Shown in pieces: positions 1 through 12,014 of a stretch of 64,000 nt of DNA. Position numbers and translations under genes: made by a program. Source of the stretch: Entonaema liquescens (taxonomy: Eukaryota; Ascomycota; Sordariomycetes; Xylariales; Xylariaceae); NCBI GenBank assembly GCA_902805475.1, contig CADCSX010000007.1, forward strand, positions 1,488,001-1,552,000. The letters are read 5' to 3'. Below the pieces are notes generated by a model, which was not told where the DNA came from, ran no database searches, and saw nothing but the letters and a program-made list of their open reading frames with translations. Position 1 is the first letter of the stretch; each line of letters starts with the position of its first letter.

Positions 1-3000
1 CAAGGCGCAGAGCCTCGGCAGCTTTTCTAACAACCATCCAGCCATCGTCGAGTGTTCAGATTCAAATACGAAATGCTGAAACCTGAAACTGATAGTTGTT
101 TCTTATATCAAATAACAGGTATCCAAATTATTCAAGTTGATTAGAACCCTCCTTTTTCCCTTACTATATTTTCGGAAGAAAAGAATAAATAAATAAATAA
201 ATAACTAAATAAATAATAATAAATAACACGAATCACGTCGTAAACTCACTTTATAACAAACATACTAACACACAGGCCAATCTACTTCCATACATCTACA
301 CGCCCAGTGTACCAACCACCCTATTTCATATCAGATCTCAAAATGCCCGGTTTCCTGCCGAACCTGCTAAAAGCGTTAAGGATTTACCAATAGCTTATGA
401 TACTTTATTACATTAGATCATGCAAATGCGAAGCTATATGCGCTCAATGTTGTGTACCTGTCTCTATTAGTCAAGCAGTGCGTGAACTTGATCAGAAACC
501 TAAAAAGTAAGAGACCACACATACAAATAACGCGAAATATGATTATGCCGTCGCTACACAACCGACCGGGTCAGCCACTCCGGTCAACTCATCATAATGA
601 TCATCGCTCGCTACAGGTGAGTGTTTATTAAGGTATGCCAGCTCACCATACAGCAACCTTGAATGAGTTACCTAAACCAGTTACCACTTCGGTACATTTA
701 TCATCTAATATGTATATACTAGGTACTTACTCATTCATATAAACTACAGCCAATGATAAAACCAGGGCTCGTAGTACGGGCGGTGGTGCAACAGGTATTG
801 CCACGAGATTATCATATCTGACGAAGTCGAAGACTACGAGGCTGGCTCACGGGATAATCTATTCACGCGGAGAATATTGCCTAGGGAGAAAAAAACCGGT
901 TGGTTGCACAGAGCCACAAATCGTCGTTGTCTGTCAATGTTGGCAGCGATGTCTCAAACGGACCAAAGTATCACCCATCTCAACTAACACATATCCCGTC
1001 AACTAAAGTCATACTGGGTTACAAACTTATATTAAACTAACGGTCTATGAATTACCTATTGGGCTGCACTGCAGGAATCTACATATCTATCTGTGGTGAA
1101 CGGTATACCAACATTCAGGTCCCATCGCTTAATATACCAAAACCATAGACGATCTACCTTACCAAAGTTCAGAGGTAAAGGGGAGACCGAGTACCAGGAA
1201 ATCGGGATTTGGTAGCCTTACCACCCACATCATCTGGGCAAACACTCATCCAGTAAGCTGGATAAGATAACTTTGGGGTGTGATAATATAGGTATTAAGA
1301 TTTCCATTGGCTACTCATTTCGGAGCCATCCGATAACCGTGATTGATATCGGCCCAACTGTTTAGTCGTATGCGCCATGTTTGCAGATGATGGTCTCTGC
1401 TGATCATCCACCCACACTGATGATAGGCCATCCTGGGATGAAGCTGCAAAACCCTCTGCAACCCCCGCTCCCAGGTTTCTTACCCGTCCTATTGCTAGCG
1501 CCATATACGATGTAAGGCTAATCCATTCCGTACTGGCGTGCATGCGTAAGGCTCTAAGAAGCAGCAACCTTGCCGGGATCTTGTGCTATGGTCCCAGGGT
1601 CAAGGATCTTAGATCGTAGTGACATATCAGTTTCTCTATATGATGATGATGCTAGGATAGGCTCAAGGCCTCACAGTTTTAATAACATTATCACAATTAT
1701 CATCGCGACATGGTCGAGTACCTAAAGGCGCGGAGATACGGAAAGACTACCCCCTCGTTAGCTATGTCTCTTCCCCAGACAGACTTCGCTCATCATGTCT
1801 CGGTTGCCAACTTAGATGACAGTTTTTTAATTTTTTATTTTTTTGCTCGCTATGGGTCTAGACCTCGTAAGTCGAGGCGGGGAACGAATGGTAAAAGCAT
1901 GCTTAGCTTCCAGCAGGAGCTCCGTTCGAACCAAAGGTTGATAGGCCCGGAACAAGTGCCTAAAACCAGCAGAAGCATGATCCCGCGTTCCCGCTCGCAG
2001 GTGTCAAGAGTACACGCATAGTTAGGTCCCAACGAAGGAGTCAAACAGGCGAATGAAGTTAGTTAGGGTTGGCCGTCGGGATGGCTCGGCTTGAGTTGAC
2101 TAAGAGATACTACTCCTAGTCGCAGACCTGGCGAGGCATAGTAGGTAGTAGTGTACTAGACACGGGCCTAAGTCATCCGCGGATGCCCGTGGTTTTGCAT
2201 ATAGGGGTAGCCGGTGTCTGTCCCGTTTGGTACTAGAAGTAGTATATACCGCCTCTTATGCAGCCAGATCGCCATTTGCTGCAGATATGTCCTGCGGAAA
2301 AACTTCTGTGTAGATAGTAGATATTACCCCTGCATAATAGTCGCTATGCTCTTCTGTCCCGAGATCTCTGATGCATATATCTGCAGGTAGAGCCGCAGCC
2401 AGAATTATAACAGCGCAAGGATAGCCCTTGTACATCTCTGGAAATCTTGATCGACGCCTTCTAGGACCATGGTTTATCAATCTACCGCAAGAGAACATTG
2501 TCATCTATGATATTAACTAGACGGCATCGAAATCGTTTTGGGTAATATGGTGATCCTTTTGAGAGACTTGCTTCCCGCTCCTCCACTCCCGACCCTTGTT
2601 AGCCGCTCCTCATCAATGACCGGAAAGCTTTGGGATATCCTCACGCATATTCGTAGACAGTATCCAGAAAACAATGGACGGGCTCCTAGAAAGGGTGAGC
2701 GCCGTATGAATAGGCAATATTAGTATGAGTCCCGACATCCCCTACCTTTCCGCTTGGGATAAGCCGGTCGATTCTAAGCATATTAGTTAAATCCACAATC
2801 CTAAGTAAATGATAAACTAGAGGCTGGGAAACCACCATTGCCTGGGCATTCTATTTGCAAAGCTGATAACGTTTGACTTGCGACCCCTTACTATTCCATT
2901 ACGGTGAATACCGTGGAGTGTGTGGAATTATCTTCATACATCCAACCATACCTCTGCAGCACTTAACATACCTTCCACTATTCCAACCTACTCCATCCGT

Positions 3001-3268
3001 TCTGGCTAGGCTAGAAGGACAGTTGCGGGAACGGTTCCTGACTCATATTCGGGAGGCCGCACAAAACCTGCATCCCTACCAAGAACACACGTTCTTGACC
3101 GCCAGGCGCCGCTGCAGGCATACCCAACACCGGCCTTCCAGTAGAATCGAGAAGGACGTCGAAAGTATCTTATCGCCCAAGACCTGCGCAGAAGGCCGTT
3201 AGAAGCGGCGGTGAAGATTGGGAGAAGGAGGGGGTGCAGCTGGTGGACGAGGCGAAAAAAAAGGAGGC
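1..3268. other. Gene-poor AT-rich spacer
   Basis: No ORF in these 3.3 kb has recognisable family similarity, and the longest open frames are about 100 codons and start at TTG or lack a coding signature. Positions 187-226 are an AAAT/AATA simple repeat. The last 400 bp may hold the promoter and leader of the Myb-like gene that follows. I see no transposon ends here. Confidence 0.5.
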
Positions 3269-5022
3269 ATGACAGAAGCCTATATCAATATTAGGCCGAT
3301 ATCCAAGATGGTTATCAACCCGAAGACACCCCAGCCTGTCTGGAATCCTCTACCGAGTGACGACGTCTTTGCGTCTGAGTCTCACTTTCGCCGCGGATGT
3401 GAAGAGGATACCTTGGGGGCGCTCTTTCGTCGAGGATTTTTTGACTACTCCTATGAGATAGGCGAATACTTGAACTGCGTGCTGTGTCCACAACTGTTTA
3501 AGCAGGAAATGGATGAACAGAGCTGGTTCCAAAATATGGCCGCGGATAGTGGGGATGAGGCTTACATGGTAAGATCTTCACATAGCCCATTGGAGTGGTA
3601 CCGGAGCAGTTACTCATTCTTGCGTTCTCAGCTCGAGGACCATTATACCGGATGTTTCCCACCTATTGATACGAGTACTCCGTATACTGGGAATCAAACG
3701 ACTGCCGCTGGTGTCTCAGGCGTAAATGCCGGAAGGGACTATGATCCGAGTCATACCCAACGAAACAAAGGGCCCGTTGAAAACGAGCCCATGTTTCTGC
3801 CAAATCTTCGCACGGCAAACGCCTACACTCGAGGCTTCGGGGCGAACTATGACGAGCGGCAATTCTCCGTGCAGACGTGCGACATGACTGGCCACCACCA
3901 AACAGATAGTTATCTCGACTACCCAGATGGCCTACCTAATCATGACTGGCCCTCTAGCATTCCTGTCCTCGGGGAACCCCTAGAAGGTACACAGGTTAGC
4001 TCCAGCAGCTTCTCTTCCTCGGCTCCATCGTCGGCAACTTCTGAGGCTATGGCCGCCATGACCCTCGATCCCATGGTGGTGCACAGCAACACGACAGGGC
4101 ACCTACGAACTGACAGTTCTGTTAACGGCCCAGGAGGTTCTCTAAACGCCTGGTCGTCGTCGAGTTATCCTTCCACCATCTCACCCAAGATGCTGCGAAT
4201 CAACCCGTCGCCGACCCCAGCCTCGTCATCGGAGTCAGTCCACAACAGCATGCTTACCGGTGGCGACTTAGACCACAGCGCCTCCGCGTATGAGCATCCA
4301 CACCCCCGGAGCCCGTTCCAATCACCACGGCAGAGCCAAAAGCCGCGAAAAGAACTCCCGAGTAAGCCAGCCAGATCACGGCTAGTATCCATGGTGACCC
4401 CCGAGCCCTCGCCATCTTCGAAAGGAAAGAGGCCCGCCAACCACCACCACCAACGCACCGCCGACCGTGAACCACCCCCGCCAAAACTGCGCTCCGCCCA
4501 ACCGAAGCAGGAGCACCCGGATGCGGCGCTCCAAGCCGGCGAAGGATCCCCAGCTCGCGGCCGCGCTACCCGGGGCAACGGGGGAGTGCGGTCTGCGAAG
4601 GACGACTTCCTCGTGCGGTCGAAGCTCGCGGGCATGACGTACCGGGAGATCCGGCGGGAGGGCAACTTCACGGAGGCCGAGTCGACGCTGCGGGGGCGGT
4701 TCCGGACGCTGACGAAGGACAAGGAGGCGCGCGTGAGAAAGCCGGAGTGGCAGGACAATGACGTGGGCTTTCCCAACTCTACCTAGGTAGTTGTGCTCTC
4801 TTCGAATTCTAGGAAGCTAACAAACAGATGGTATAGATACGTCTATTGAAGAAGGCTGTTCGCAAGCTCGCCAAAGGCAGCGATATGATGCCGGCGAAGG
4901 CGCCGTGGGGCCAGGTTGCCGAATATATCATGGATCATGGCGGCTCGTACCAGTTTGGCGGCGCTACTTGCCATAGGAAGTGGAAGGAGTTGGTGGAGGA
5001 GGGGAAAGTGGGATTGAAATGA
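3269..5022 (+). CDS. Myb-like DNA-binding domain protein
   Basis: Two exons, 3269-4762 and 4837-5022; the 74-nt intron runs from GTGGGC to ATAG with a GCTAAC branch point at about 4815. The protein is about 559 aa if translation starts at the first ATG (3269); the open frame continues upstream only from a TTG. The first 400 residues are low-complexity (Ser, Pro, His rich) with no recognised domain. The C-terminal 110 residues form the fungal Myb-like module: a DDFLVRSKLAGMTYREIRR segment, FTEAESTLRGRFRTLTKDKE, then after the intron LLKKAVRKL and a final WGQVAEYI...CHRKWKEL helix. Splicing restores a continuous module across NDIRLL, which supports the intron. It is presumably a nuclear transcription regulator; targets cannot be inferred. 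The 3' end is 342 bp from the convergent APA2 gene. Confidence 0.82.
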
Positions 5023-5364
5023 ATTTAGTTGGGTGGTTGACTTGGCTATCATGAGTACGTTGGTTGAACTATGTGTGTTGGTATCCAGTGTGTATGATAG
5101 GAACCTTCAAAGGTGTGTATTAGAATGTTTTGGTAATGTAATGTAGAGATAGGAGGCTTAGTATGTATGTACTTACAATGATGGGACACCAAAGTTGGTC
5201 TTGTCACCAAAAAATAAAATATATGACTTCACAGCCATACATAGTATTCGTCTAACCAATCCCATTCGACGTCCCTTCCTAGTTGACTACTCGTTGGTAT
5301 TTGCTACTATACTGGGGTAAGCCAATTCCTTTGAGGACATTGAACAGCTGGTCGGGATCTTCTC

Positions 5365-6326
5365 TTAAAACATCCCATTCGGCCTGGTTTTGACAAGGGC
5401 GGTGCCAGCTAAGACTGTTCCATTGAGAGATACCATACCGACATCCTGGCCCGCTTTATCTTTGATCATGGCGCCCTCTGCCGTCCTCGGACAGAGTGCC
5501 ATGGAGTTACTTGTCATTGCGAAATTATAGCTGATCATAGCCTCACCTTCGCTATTGGCCTCCCTGTCCGGGAACGTAGCCTTAACGGCACTTCTGTACA
5601 GCTCCAGGTATGCACCATGTCTCTCTTTCGCGGTCATGTCTGAGTGCATGTTTGCTGTAAAGACATTAAATGGCAGTACTTTCTCAGACTCAGCAACTCG
5701 CTCCGCCAGTATGCTCCACTCGCTACCCCTGCTCACGCCCTCCAGTCCATCCTTCATCCGCTCCACTGGGAGAAGCTGTAGATGACGATGTGGTTGACTA
5801 GCACCAGAATGTGGGCCCGAATTGAAGAATGCGAATAGCTCCTGTCCGTTCGTACGGTAAGCTTGGATACACGCGAACGTCGCAGCTATATCGCCCTCCT
5901 CTAGAACATGCGTCTGGGGTTTAAACTCCTTCGTTATTATGATGAAGTGCTCTGGTACGACGGCGAATTTATTCAGCACAAGTCGATGGGATGGCGGTAG
6001 GTCGGCAATAAGCATGGCGGGGGAGGGGTTTTCGAAGGGATTAAACGGCTTCCCATGAGGCTCTTTGGGTTTTGGGGCCTTGGGTTTTAATGCTAGGGCC
6101 GGCGAAAAACGAAGTTGGAACTGAGGTCAGGGTAAGCCATTGTATATTATAATATGTGCAAGCGTTCAAGTGTATAAGCTATGCTTACAGGAATGGAATT
6201 GGGTGTCAAGATGGCGACTTGAGTCGGGTAGTAGGTCAAATCACCATTGACACGAGCCGCGTCGAAGGCTGCTTTTACAAGCTCCGGAAGGTTCTGCGGC
6301 GCAATTGAGCGTGTCAGTTCTGCCAT
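5365..6326 (-). CDS. APA2: ATP adenylyltransferase (Ap4A phosphorylase), Apa1/Apa2 family
   Basis: Two exons on the minus strand, 6326-6189 and 6120-5365, joined in phase 0 across a 68-nt intron (GTAAGC...CTCAG), giving 297 aa, slightly short of yeast Apa2. The enzyme phosphorolyses diadenosine tetraphosphate to ADP and ATP in the cytosol. The HIT-superfamily active-site region is clear: NSGPHSGASQPHRHLQ at about residues 146-161, with the H-R-H-L-Q motif. Upstream, LNKFAVVPEHFIIITKEFKPQ is the conserved N-terminal core, and the C-terminal LNGTVLAGTALVK matches the family's end. The start is the ATG of MAELTRS; the frame is open further upstream but the family begins here. It is divergent from the RutA-like gene, with a 596-bp shared upstream region. 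Confidence 0.9.
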
Positions 6327-6922
6327 CGTAGCGACCAGATGAGGCTTCAAGGTCGTTTCCGAATTGCTAGCTGCGTCATGACCACAGAGGAAACGTTGGA
6401 AAACATTAATAGCTTCGTTTATTATTACCCGCCAGCTGCATGCCAGCTGGACCAAATCGGCATGGGCCCTTAACGAGTGCTATTATCACAGTATGTTTGC
6501 TTAATCTTCTAACAATGTGTGTATATATGCAGTTATATAAGTCCTGGCCATGTATCTCTTACGTATTTATATCTATCAGTCCACCATACAGATTGAGTAG
6601 ATGCGACGATGATCATTGACGATAATCTTACGTAGGACAAATCTACATACCTATTTTGCTTATGGCGTATGCATGGGATCAGTATCCGCCATACAAGCCG
6701 AGAGGACTTATCTATAATGCTACAGATGATCGCGGGGTCGAAGGGGGAGTATGCCGAAGATGGCAAGGGCATGCGACTCCAAAAGGAGGCGTTTTCTGTG
6801 TAAAGCTACTCTCCAAGAGATAAGGGTTGAGTGTCCTGAATAGTGTCTTACGAAGGGTATGCTTCAGGTTTATCGTTGTCCAACTACAATTCCTCAGAAA
6901 TCAAACGCCCCTTCAGGAGAAG
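6327..6922. promoter_or_regulatory. Shared upstream region of APA2 and the RutA-like gene
   Basis: 596 bp between two divergent start codons, so both promoters must lie here or overlap the genes. No named transcription-factor site stands out to me. The in-frame extension of the RutA ORF upstream of 6923 begins at a TTG and is unlikely to be translated. Confidence 0.4.
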
Positions 6923-8008
6923 ATGGCGACCGTAGACATTGGTGTCTTCATCCCCATTGGCAACAATGGCTGGTTGATATCGACGACCTCGCCTCAGTAC
7001 ATGCCTACCTTCGAGCTGAACAAAACAATTGTTCAGAAAGCCGAGGGTTATGGCATTGATTTTGTCCTGTCTATGATCAAGCTACGTGGATTCGGCGGCA
7101 AAAGCGAGTTTTGGGATCATAATCTAGAGAGCTTCACCCTCATGTCAGCCCTAGCTGCCGTTACGTCGAAGATCAAGTTATTTGCTTCAGTAGCTGTGCT
7201 CACTCTGCCCCCAGCCATAACTGCCCGAATGGCTACGACGATTGACTCTGTAGCGCCTGGGCGATTTGGAATCAATATAGTCACTGGCTGGCAATCGGCT
7301 GAATATACTCAGATGGGCCTTTGGCCCGGCGACGAGTATTTTGGGTACAGATATGACTATGCCACCGAGTACGTCCAAGTTATGAAAGAGCTTTGGAAGG
7401 ATGGCGTATCAAACTTCAAGGGAAAATATTTCCAGATGGACGACTGCAAGCTGTCCCCTCGGCCGAAGGATCTCGGTGTTGACATCGTCGCTGCTGGTCA
7501 ATCAGGCAGGGGTATCGAGTTCGCTTCGAAGTATGCGAATTACAACTTCGTGATCGGCGCCGGAATCAACACCCCAACGGCATACGGCCAAGCGACATCT
7601 CGTCTTGTCGAAGCAAGCGCCAAGACAGGTCGCGATGTCAGCTCGTATGTCCTCTTCATGGTCATTGCTGACGAAACCGACGAGGCGGCCCAGGCCAAAT
7701 GGAGATTGTATAACGACGGTGCCGACGCAGAAGCGTTAGACTGGATGAGGGCGCAATCAGCTAAAGATGTCAACGCAGACGCCAACTCCACAGCTAAGAA
7801 CCATCTAAGTCTCCCAGAAGGTGCCGTGAATTTGAACATGGGCACGTTGATAGGCTCTTACGAGAATATTGCGAGCATGCTGGATGAAGTCGCGTCTGTT
7901 CCAGGGACGAAGGGAATCATGCTTACGTTTGATGACTTTCTGTTGGGTATAGAGACGTTCGGCCAGAAGATACAGCCGTTAATGAAGAGTCGACAGGGTA
8001 AGGTGTAG
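6923..8008 (+). CDS. RutA-like pyrimidine (uracil) monooxygenase
   Basis: Intronless, 361 aa, nearly the length of bacterial RutA (about 363 aa). RutA is an FMN-dependent luciferase-like monooxygenase that opens the uracil or thymine ring in the bacterial Rut pathway. The match runs the whole length: IGVFIPIGNNGWLIST at the N-terminus, PQYMPTFELNK, SMIKLRGFGGKSEFWDHNLE, LPPAITARMATTIDS, the flavin-site segment GRFGINIVTGWQ, the GLWPGDEYF loop, VLFMVIADETDEAA and the C-terminal LTFDDFLLGIETFGQKIQPL. The start at 6923 has a good context (AAGATGG) and matches the bacterial N-terminus. No other Rut or URC pathway gene is nearby. Horizontal acquisition from bacteria is my inference, from resemblance and lack of introns. 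Paralogous alkanesulfonate monooxygenases are the alternative, but the RutA-specific segments argue against them. Confidence 0.9.
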   Translation: MATVDIGVFIPIGNNGWLISTTSPQYMPTFELNKTIVQKAEGYGIDFVLSMIKLRGFGGKSEFWDHNLESFTLMSALAAVTSKIKLFASVAVLTLPPAITARMATTIDSVAPGRFGINIVTGWQSAEYTQMGLWPGDEYFGYRYDYATEYVQVMKELWKDGVSNFKGKYFQMDDCKLSPRPKDLGVDIVAAGQSGRGIEFASKYANYNFVIGAGINTPTAYGQATSRLVEASAKTGRDVSSYVLFMVIADETDEAAQAKWRLYNDGADAEALDWMRAQSAKDVNADANSTAKNHLSLPEGAVNLNMGTLIGSYENIASMLDEVASVPGTKGIMLTFDDFLLGIETFGQKIQPLMKSRQGKV

Positions 8009-10701
8009 GTTGGGGATTTGACGAGGTCATCGAATATTTCAAGGTGTAACACTGTTGTCGATACTTTTGCCTTTTGTTGTTAGTGGTCTTGTCCAGTTAC
8101 CGCTCATTTATCTCTCCGAGAGGCTGATAAGCAGCGTGTTAGTGATCATGAATATCATATGATATAATACATATATACTTCAACATGGCTGTTTGCTTTG
8201 AATTAATATGACTTTAGATTATCCTCGTTCTGTTCCATAGATAGATGCCTCTGATTTACTCGCAACATGCATAACAGGTAGTCTCCAAGGAGAGAGCCGG
8301 TAACACGATTGTGTGGATTATATGTATACCGTAGACTACGAATTCTATATAACTCGTTTCCCGCATGAGATATATATTCTACCTCTGTTCGAAACAGAGA
8401 CCGATATAACTAATGCTCGTAAGTATCTATAACTAATACCAACGTTTTATGCGTCGGAACAGCTGTATGAAACTGTGGCTGTTGACAGGTAGATTGGCTA
8501 TGGAACTCCCTTAAATATATGTGATAAATCACCCTAATGCAAACCTCAGTGTAAGTATGGGCGTTTAACTACAAGGTTGAGTCAAAATGCCCAGGCACTT
8601 ATATGGAATGGGCGAGCGTTAAGGCAAATAGTTTAATCTGTCCAACCGCTTCCAGCTCCGAGCTCCGATGAAGCTTAGATTTGATCTAAAATAGCAAGTG
8701 GGGCACAAACTTCATAGGTAATGACAACCCCGCGATCCGAACTTCCTAGGGACGATGAAACACAGACCCCTAATTTTCTGCCTTAGCCTTAGCCAGCTAG
8801 CTCAGGGGCTTGCTACAAAGGCTCATTGACGACATGTTTCGAAACATGCTGGCCAATGGTTGGCCCCGAATGGTTGGATGATGAATAGACTGACAGGTAA
8901 AAGTAATGCCGCATGTGGAGTAGCAAATGCGAAAGGCGGATAAGCTGAACCGATTGATCGAACGACGTCGGTAATTTTGATTGTGCAATGATGCCGTTTC
9001 ACGCCGCGCTGGTACGAAGATATTGATTCGTCGGGTACCTAACTCTGATCTTTATTGAGCCTTTTATTTTCCTTTCTCAACTTGAACAAACGTAATGGTT
9101 AATAGGGATACACGTGGGGGATAAGTAAACATACGCAAGCGTCATATTTACATAGACCTGAATGAATGGTTCGGCCCACGCCGTACATACACTGACCGGC
9201 ATACAAACATGGTATCCAACTAGTCAGAATTTTTACATGGTGTTTGACCCTGGTAGACCTGGTAACAGCTGTTATCGTGTCGTTCCACCAAGAAGTATCG
9301 AGGACAGGCGAAATGTAACTAAGGATAGAAATAACCACAAGCCTCCGCTTGCACAACGCTCGGTCTAAACTCGAGAAAACGATCTCGTCCAACGGCCCCG
9401 TGTATGGGTATTTTCGCGGATTGCTGTTGTACACGCCAGCACGCTTATAAGGATCAAGACGTGGTGTAAGTATACCTAAGTACAGGGGTAACGAAAGAAG
9501 TTAGGTGCTATGAACCAATAGATCGTTTGGTTCGCTGGAGCTTTGCAACTTTAGCCTCTATCGATAGCAATAGCCGCCGTGGTCCGCGTCTGAAACGCAA
9601 AGTCTCTTTGGAGCGCTGTATCCATGGTATCTAGTTGAATCCTTGATTTCACCTCGCTATGTTTTCATTTAACAAAAGAATATGGAATATGATGGAAATA
9701 CAAACAACAAAATTTGTAGTCCCCATGACAAGGTACTTAACATGGCAAGATGACTAAAATTCGGTGTCATAGGTTCATATCCCGGTATTTATGTACCCTA
9801 GCCGAAGAATAATTAAACTATGATAGGCCACAAAGAAACCCCAGGGCGGATCACCAAAGGGGTCCGATATGCAGGAACAGCCGTACCTATGACGTTATGT
9901 GGAGATGATGATTTGTAGATATCGCGCTGACACTGAAGATTTCTGCAGTTGCAGCAGTAGATCGGGCTATCAATATGGACACCAAGTTAATGTATGTGAG
10001 ATTCAGATCTATCGTATTGGGGGTCACTCATTTGTGTGTACTTGAGGTAGTCTCAAAAAAAAAAAATAAAAAAAAAAGATTTACTGTCCTTTTTCCCGAG
10101 CTTGTGTTTCCCTCGCCACGATGTATGCGATCCATATCATTTTCCAGGTTTAACGTAAAGTTGTTTGGGATCTGGATTTATGTTATCCAATCGCGGCGTC
10201 ATACCAAACGGGGTTCACAAACAATTTCTACGTATGGATGCTGAGGTCCCATCAGGATTCTCAAGCCCAAGTCTTCATCAGGTCTCGACTTGTCTAATTT
10301 GAGGGCCTATGCCTTAGAAGCGTTCCTTGGCTTGGCATAGAATGGGTCGACACCTGATGTGGACACTGGCAAGCGACATGATTGTAATGGACAGGGATCC
10401 ATTTTCATCACTCTGCTGTTTATTGAAGAATTTAGGTATTGTACATGGCATGGATGTACGAGAATAAATGAAAGACTCAGGCACGTTGAAAGAAGAAAAG
10501 GGAAAGGAAAAAAAACACAAGTTGATGAAAAGAAAATGCGAGATGCAAAAGCTGCTAGCCAGTGCTTGCTACATTGGGAATGTACATTGGATTTCATTGG
10601 ACTACAGGGTCACACTTATTTTAGCATGACCATGCGGCAATCGGATCGAATCTCACAAAGGCGAAAGCGCTGGCTCAGGGAGAATCATGCGTGTGGAAGT
10701 A
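8009..10701. other. Gene-free intergenic region, first part
   Basis: About 2.7 kb with no coding signal. It contains two adjacent perfect inverted repeats (8833-8848 and 8851-8865) and an A-rich tract interrupted by single bases at 10055-10078. Otherwise I see nothing. Confidence 0.5.
8833..8865. repeat. Two adjacent palindromes
   Basis: Positions 8833-8848 form a perfect 16-bp palindrome centred on TTCGAA. Positions 8851-8865 form a hairpin with a 6-bp stem (GGCCAA/TTGGCC) and a 3-nt loop. Function unknown; a binding site for dimeric regulators or a small cruciform are possibilities. Confidence 0.6.
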
Positions 10702-10977
10702 TACCTCCGCCAGGATGGTAAACGTTAGAGGCTCCACCGTTCCATACTTTATCAACGAATACGTTCCGCAAGTAACTTATAAGCCAATTTTTATAAGGGA
10801 GGTACGCAATACCTTACTTCAGTCTTGGTGTTGTGGCTCGTGCGAAGAAAAATATCTTGAAAATTCTAGATCAGTAAGTAACGAGCAAAGGATTTCCCAT
10901 ATAAAATACCCTAGTAGCTACCTATAATAAAGTATGGAACGGTGGAGCCTCTAACGTTTACCATCCTGGCGGAGGTG
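10702..10977. mobile_element. MITE, Tc1/mariner-like, 276 bp with 51-bp terminal inverted repeats
   Basis: The left arm (10703-10752) and right arm (10927-10976) are perfect 50-bp reverse complements. Extending one base each way gives termini TACCTCCGCC and CACCTCCGCC flanked on both sides by TA (10700-10701 and 10978-10979), the target duplication of Tc1/mariner/pogo elements. The 174-bp interior has no transposase ORF, so the element is non-autonomous. Perfect arms suggest a recent insertion or one that has escaped repeat-induced point mutation. No second copy or transposase is visible in this window. Confidence 0.93.
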
Positions 10978-12014
10978 TAATTGCATCCCTGGACGAGGGT
11001 CCCTGGATCGATACAGGTACCTTACATAAAGACCAAGAGGTACATGTAAGCTAGCCAGACAGGTGCACAATAGGGAAAGCACTCCACGATAATACAGATG
11101 GCAACTCCTTAAGTCGGTTAGGTAGTCACCTAGGTGAGGTACGTATAAAGAGTGCATGTGTTGTATGTATTTACCTTTTTTGGTTGCTCAGCGCCTGTGC
11201 ATTGTTAGTGACTTTTGTGATCCCCCCTCTCAACAACCCTTCATTTCCTATATCATCTTCTTCTCTCAGTCCTACAACCATATTCTATTCTCCATCTCTC
11301 AATTCCTTTTTTCCCCTCGGCACTCCTTTCTCTTTTCTCCTACAATCCTTCTTTTCGTCGCAGTCACTCATTCAATCGTTCATTATTAAGAAGTCCAAAG
11401 ATTGTTCTCTCCCGACCTTGGATAGGTTAGGGCATTGATCCTATTGATTAGGCAGAGGAAGTTCGTCAACAAACACCTCCAGGATTTATCGCTACTGTAA
11501 GTCTTTTATTCCAGCTTTTTCTTCTTGTACCCTTTTGTTCGGCACACAAACACGTTGCATCTAGTCCACTTCCTCGAGCCATCCTACACAAAGCACACCC
11601 CATCACGCCCTCTTGTCTGCCTGACAACGGGTTGCTCATTCATGAACAATCACTATTGTTCACCAATATTCGACTTGCAACAGATTCATTAGCCACTCGC
11701 CGCCCGAGGAATCAAGTCAAGAGACAAATATTGGATTTGTAGACACAATGCTGCCTACTTAACCTCCGGCTCTTTTGCTCGCTATTCTTCCTTCATTCTT
11801 TTAACCTTCAAAATTTATCACCACTACGTACATATCCATAGACACCATCTTGGTTTTCCTCGTGCATATTTCGTTACTTTTATTAATTCCATTACCCAAA
11901 CAACCTCCCCAGAGGAGTAGTAACTAATCTTGGATAGAAACGTTGATATTGACATCCCTCAAGCGTGGGCAGACTTTGGAATCACATATAGGCATAGCAG
12001 GCACTACCCTCAAA
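10978..12014 (+). promoter_or_regulatory. Upstream region and pyrimidine-rich leader of the GH55 gene
   Basis: About 1 kb before the glucanase start. From 11220 to about 11350, and again at 11500-11600 and 11760-11900, the plus strand is strongly C/T rich, as in the core promoters and leaders of highly expressed fungal genes. Transcription start and any leader intron cannot be fixed from sequence alone. Confidence 0.4.

Noticed and set aside
2873..3202. 109-codon open frame before the Myb-like gene
   Set aside because: Opens at TTG with no internal ATG and no recognisable domain; probably leader or chance.
4165..4776. 203-codon antisense frame over the Myb-like gene
   Set aside because: Shadow of a GC-rich exon; sense frame encodes the conserved Myb-like module.
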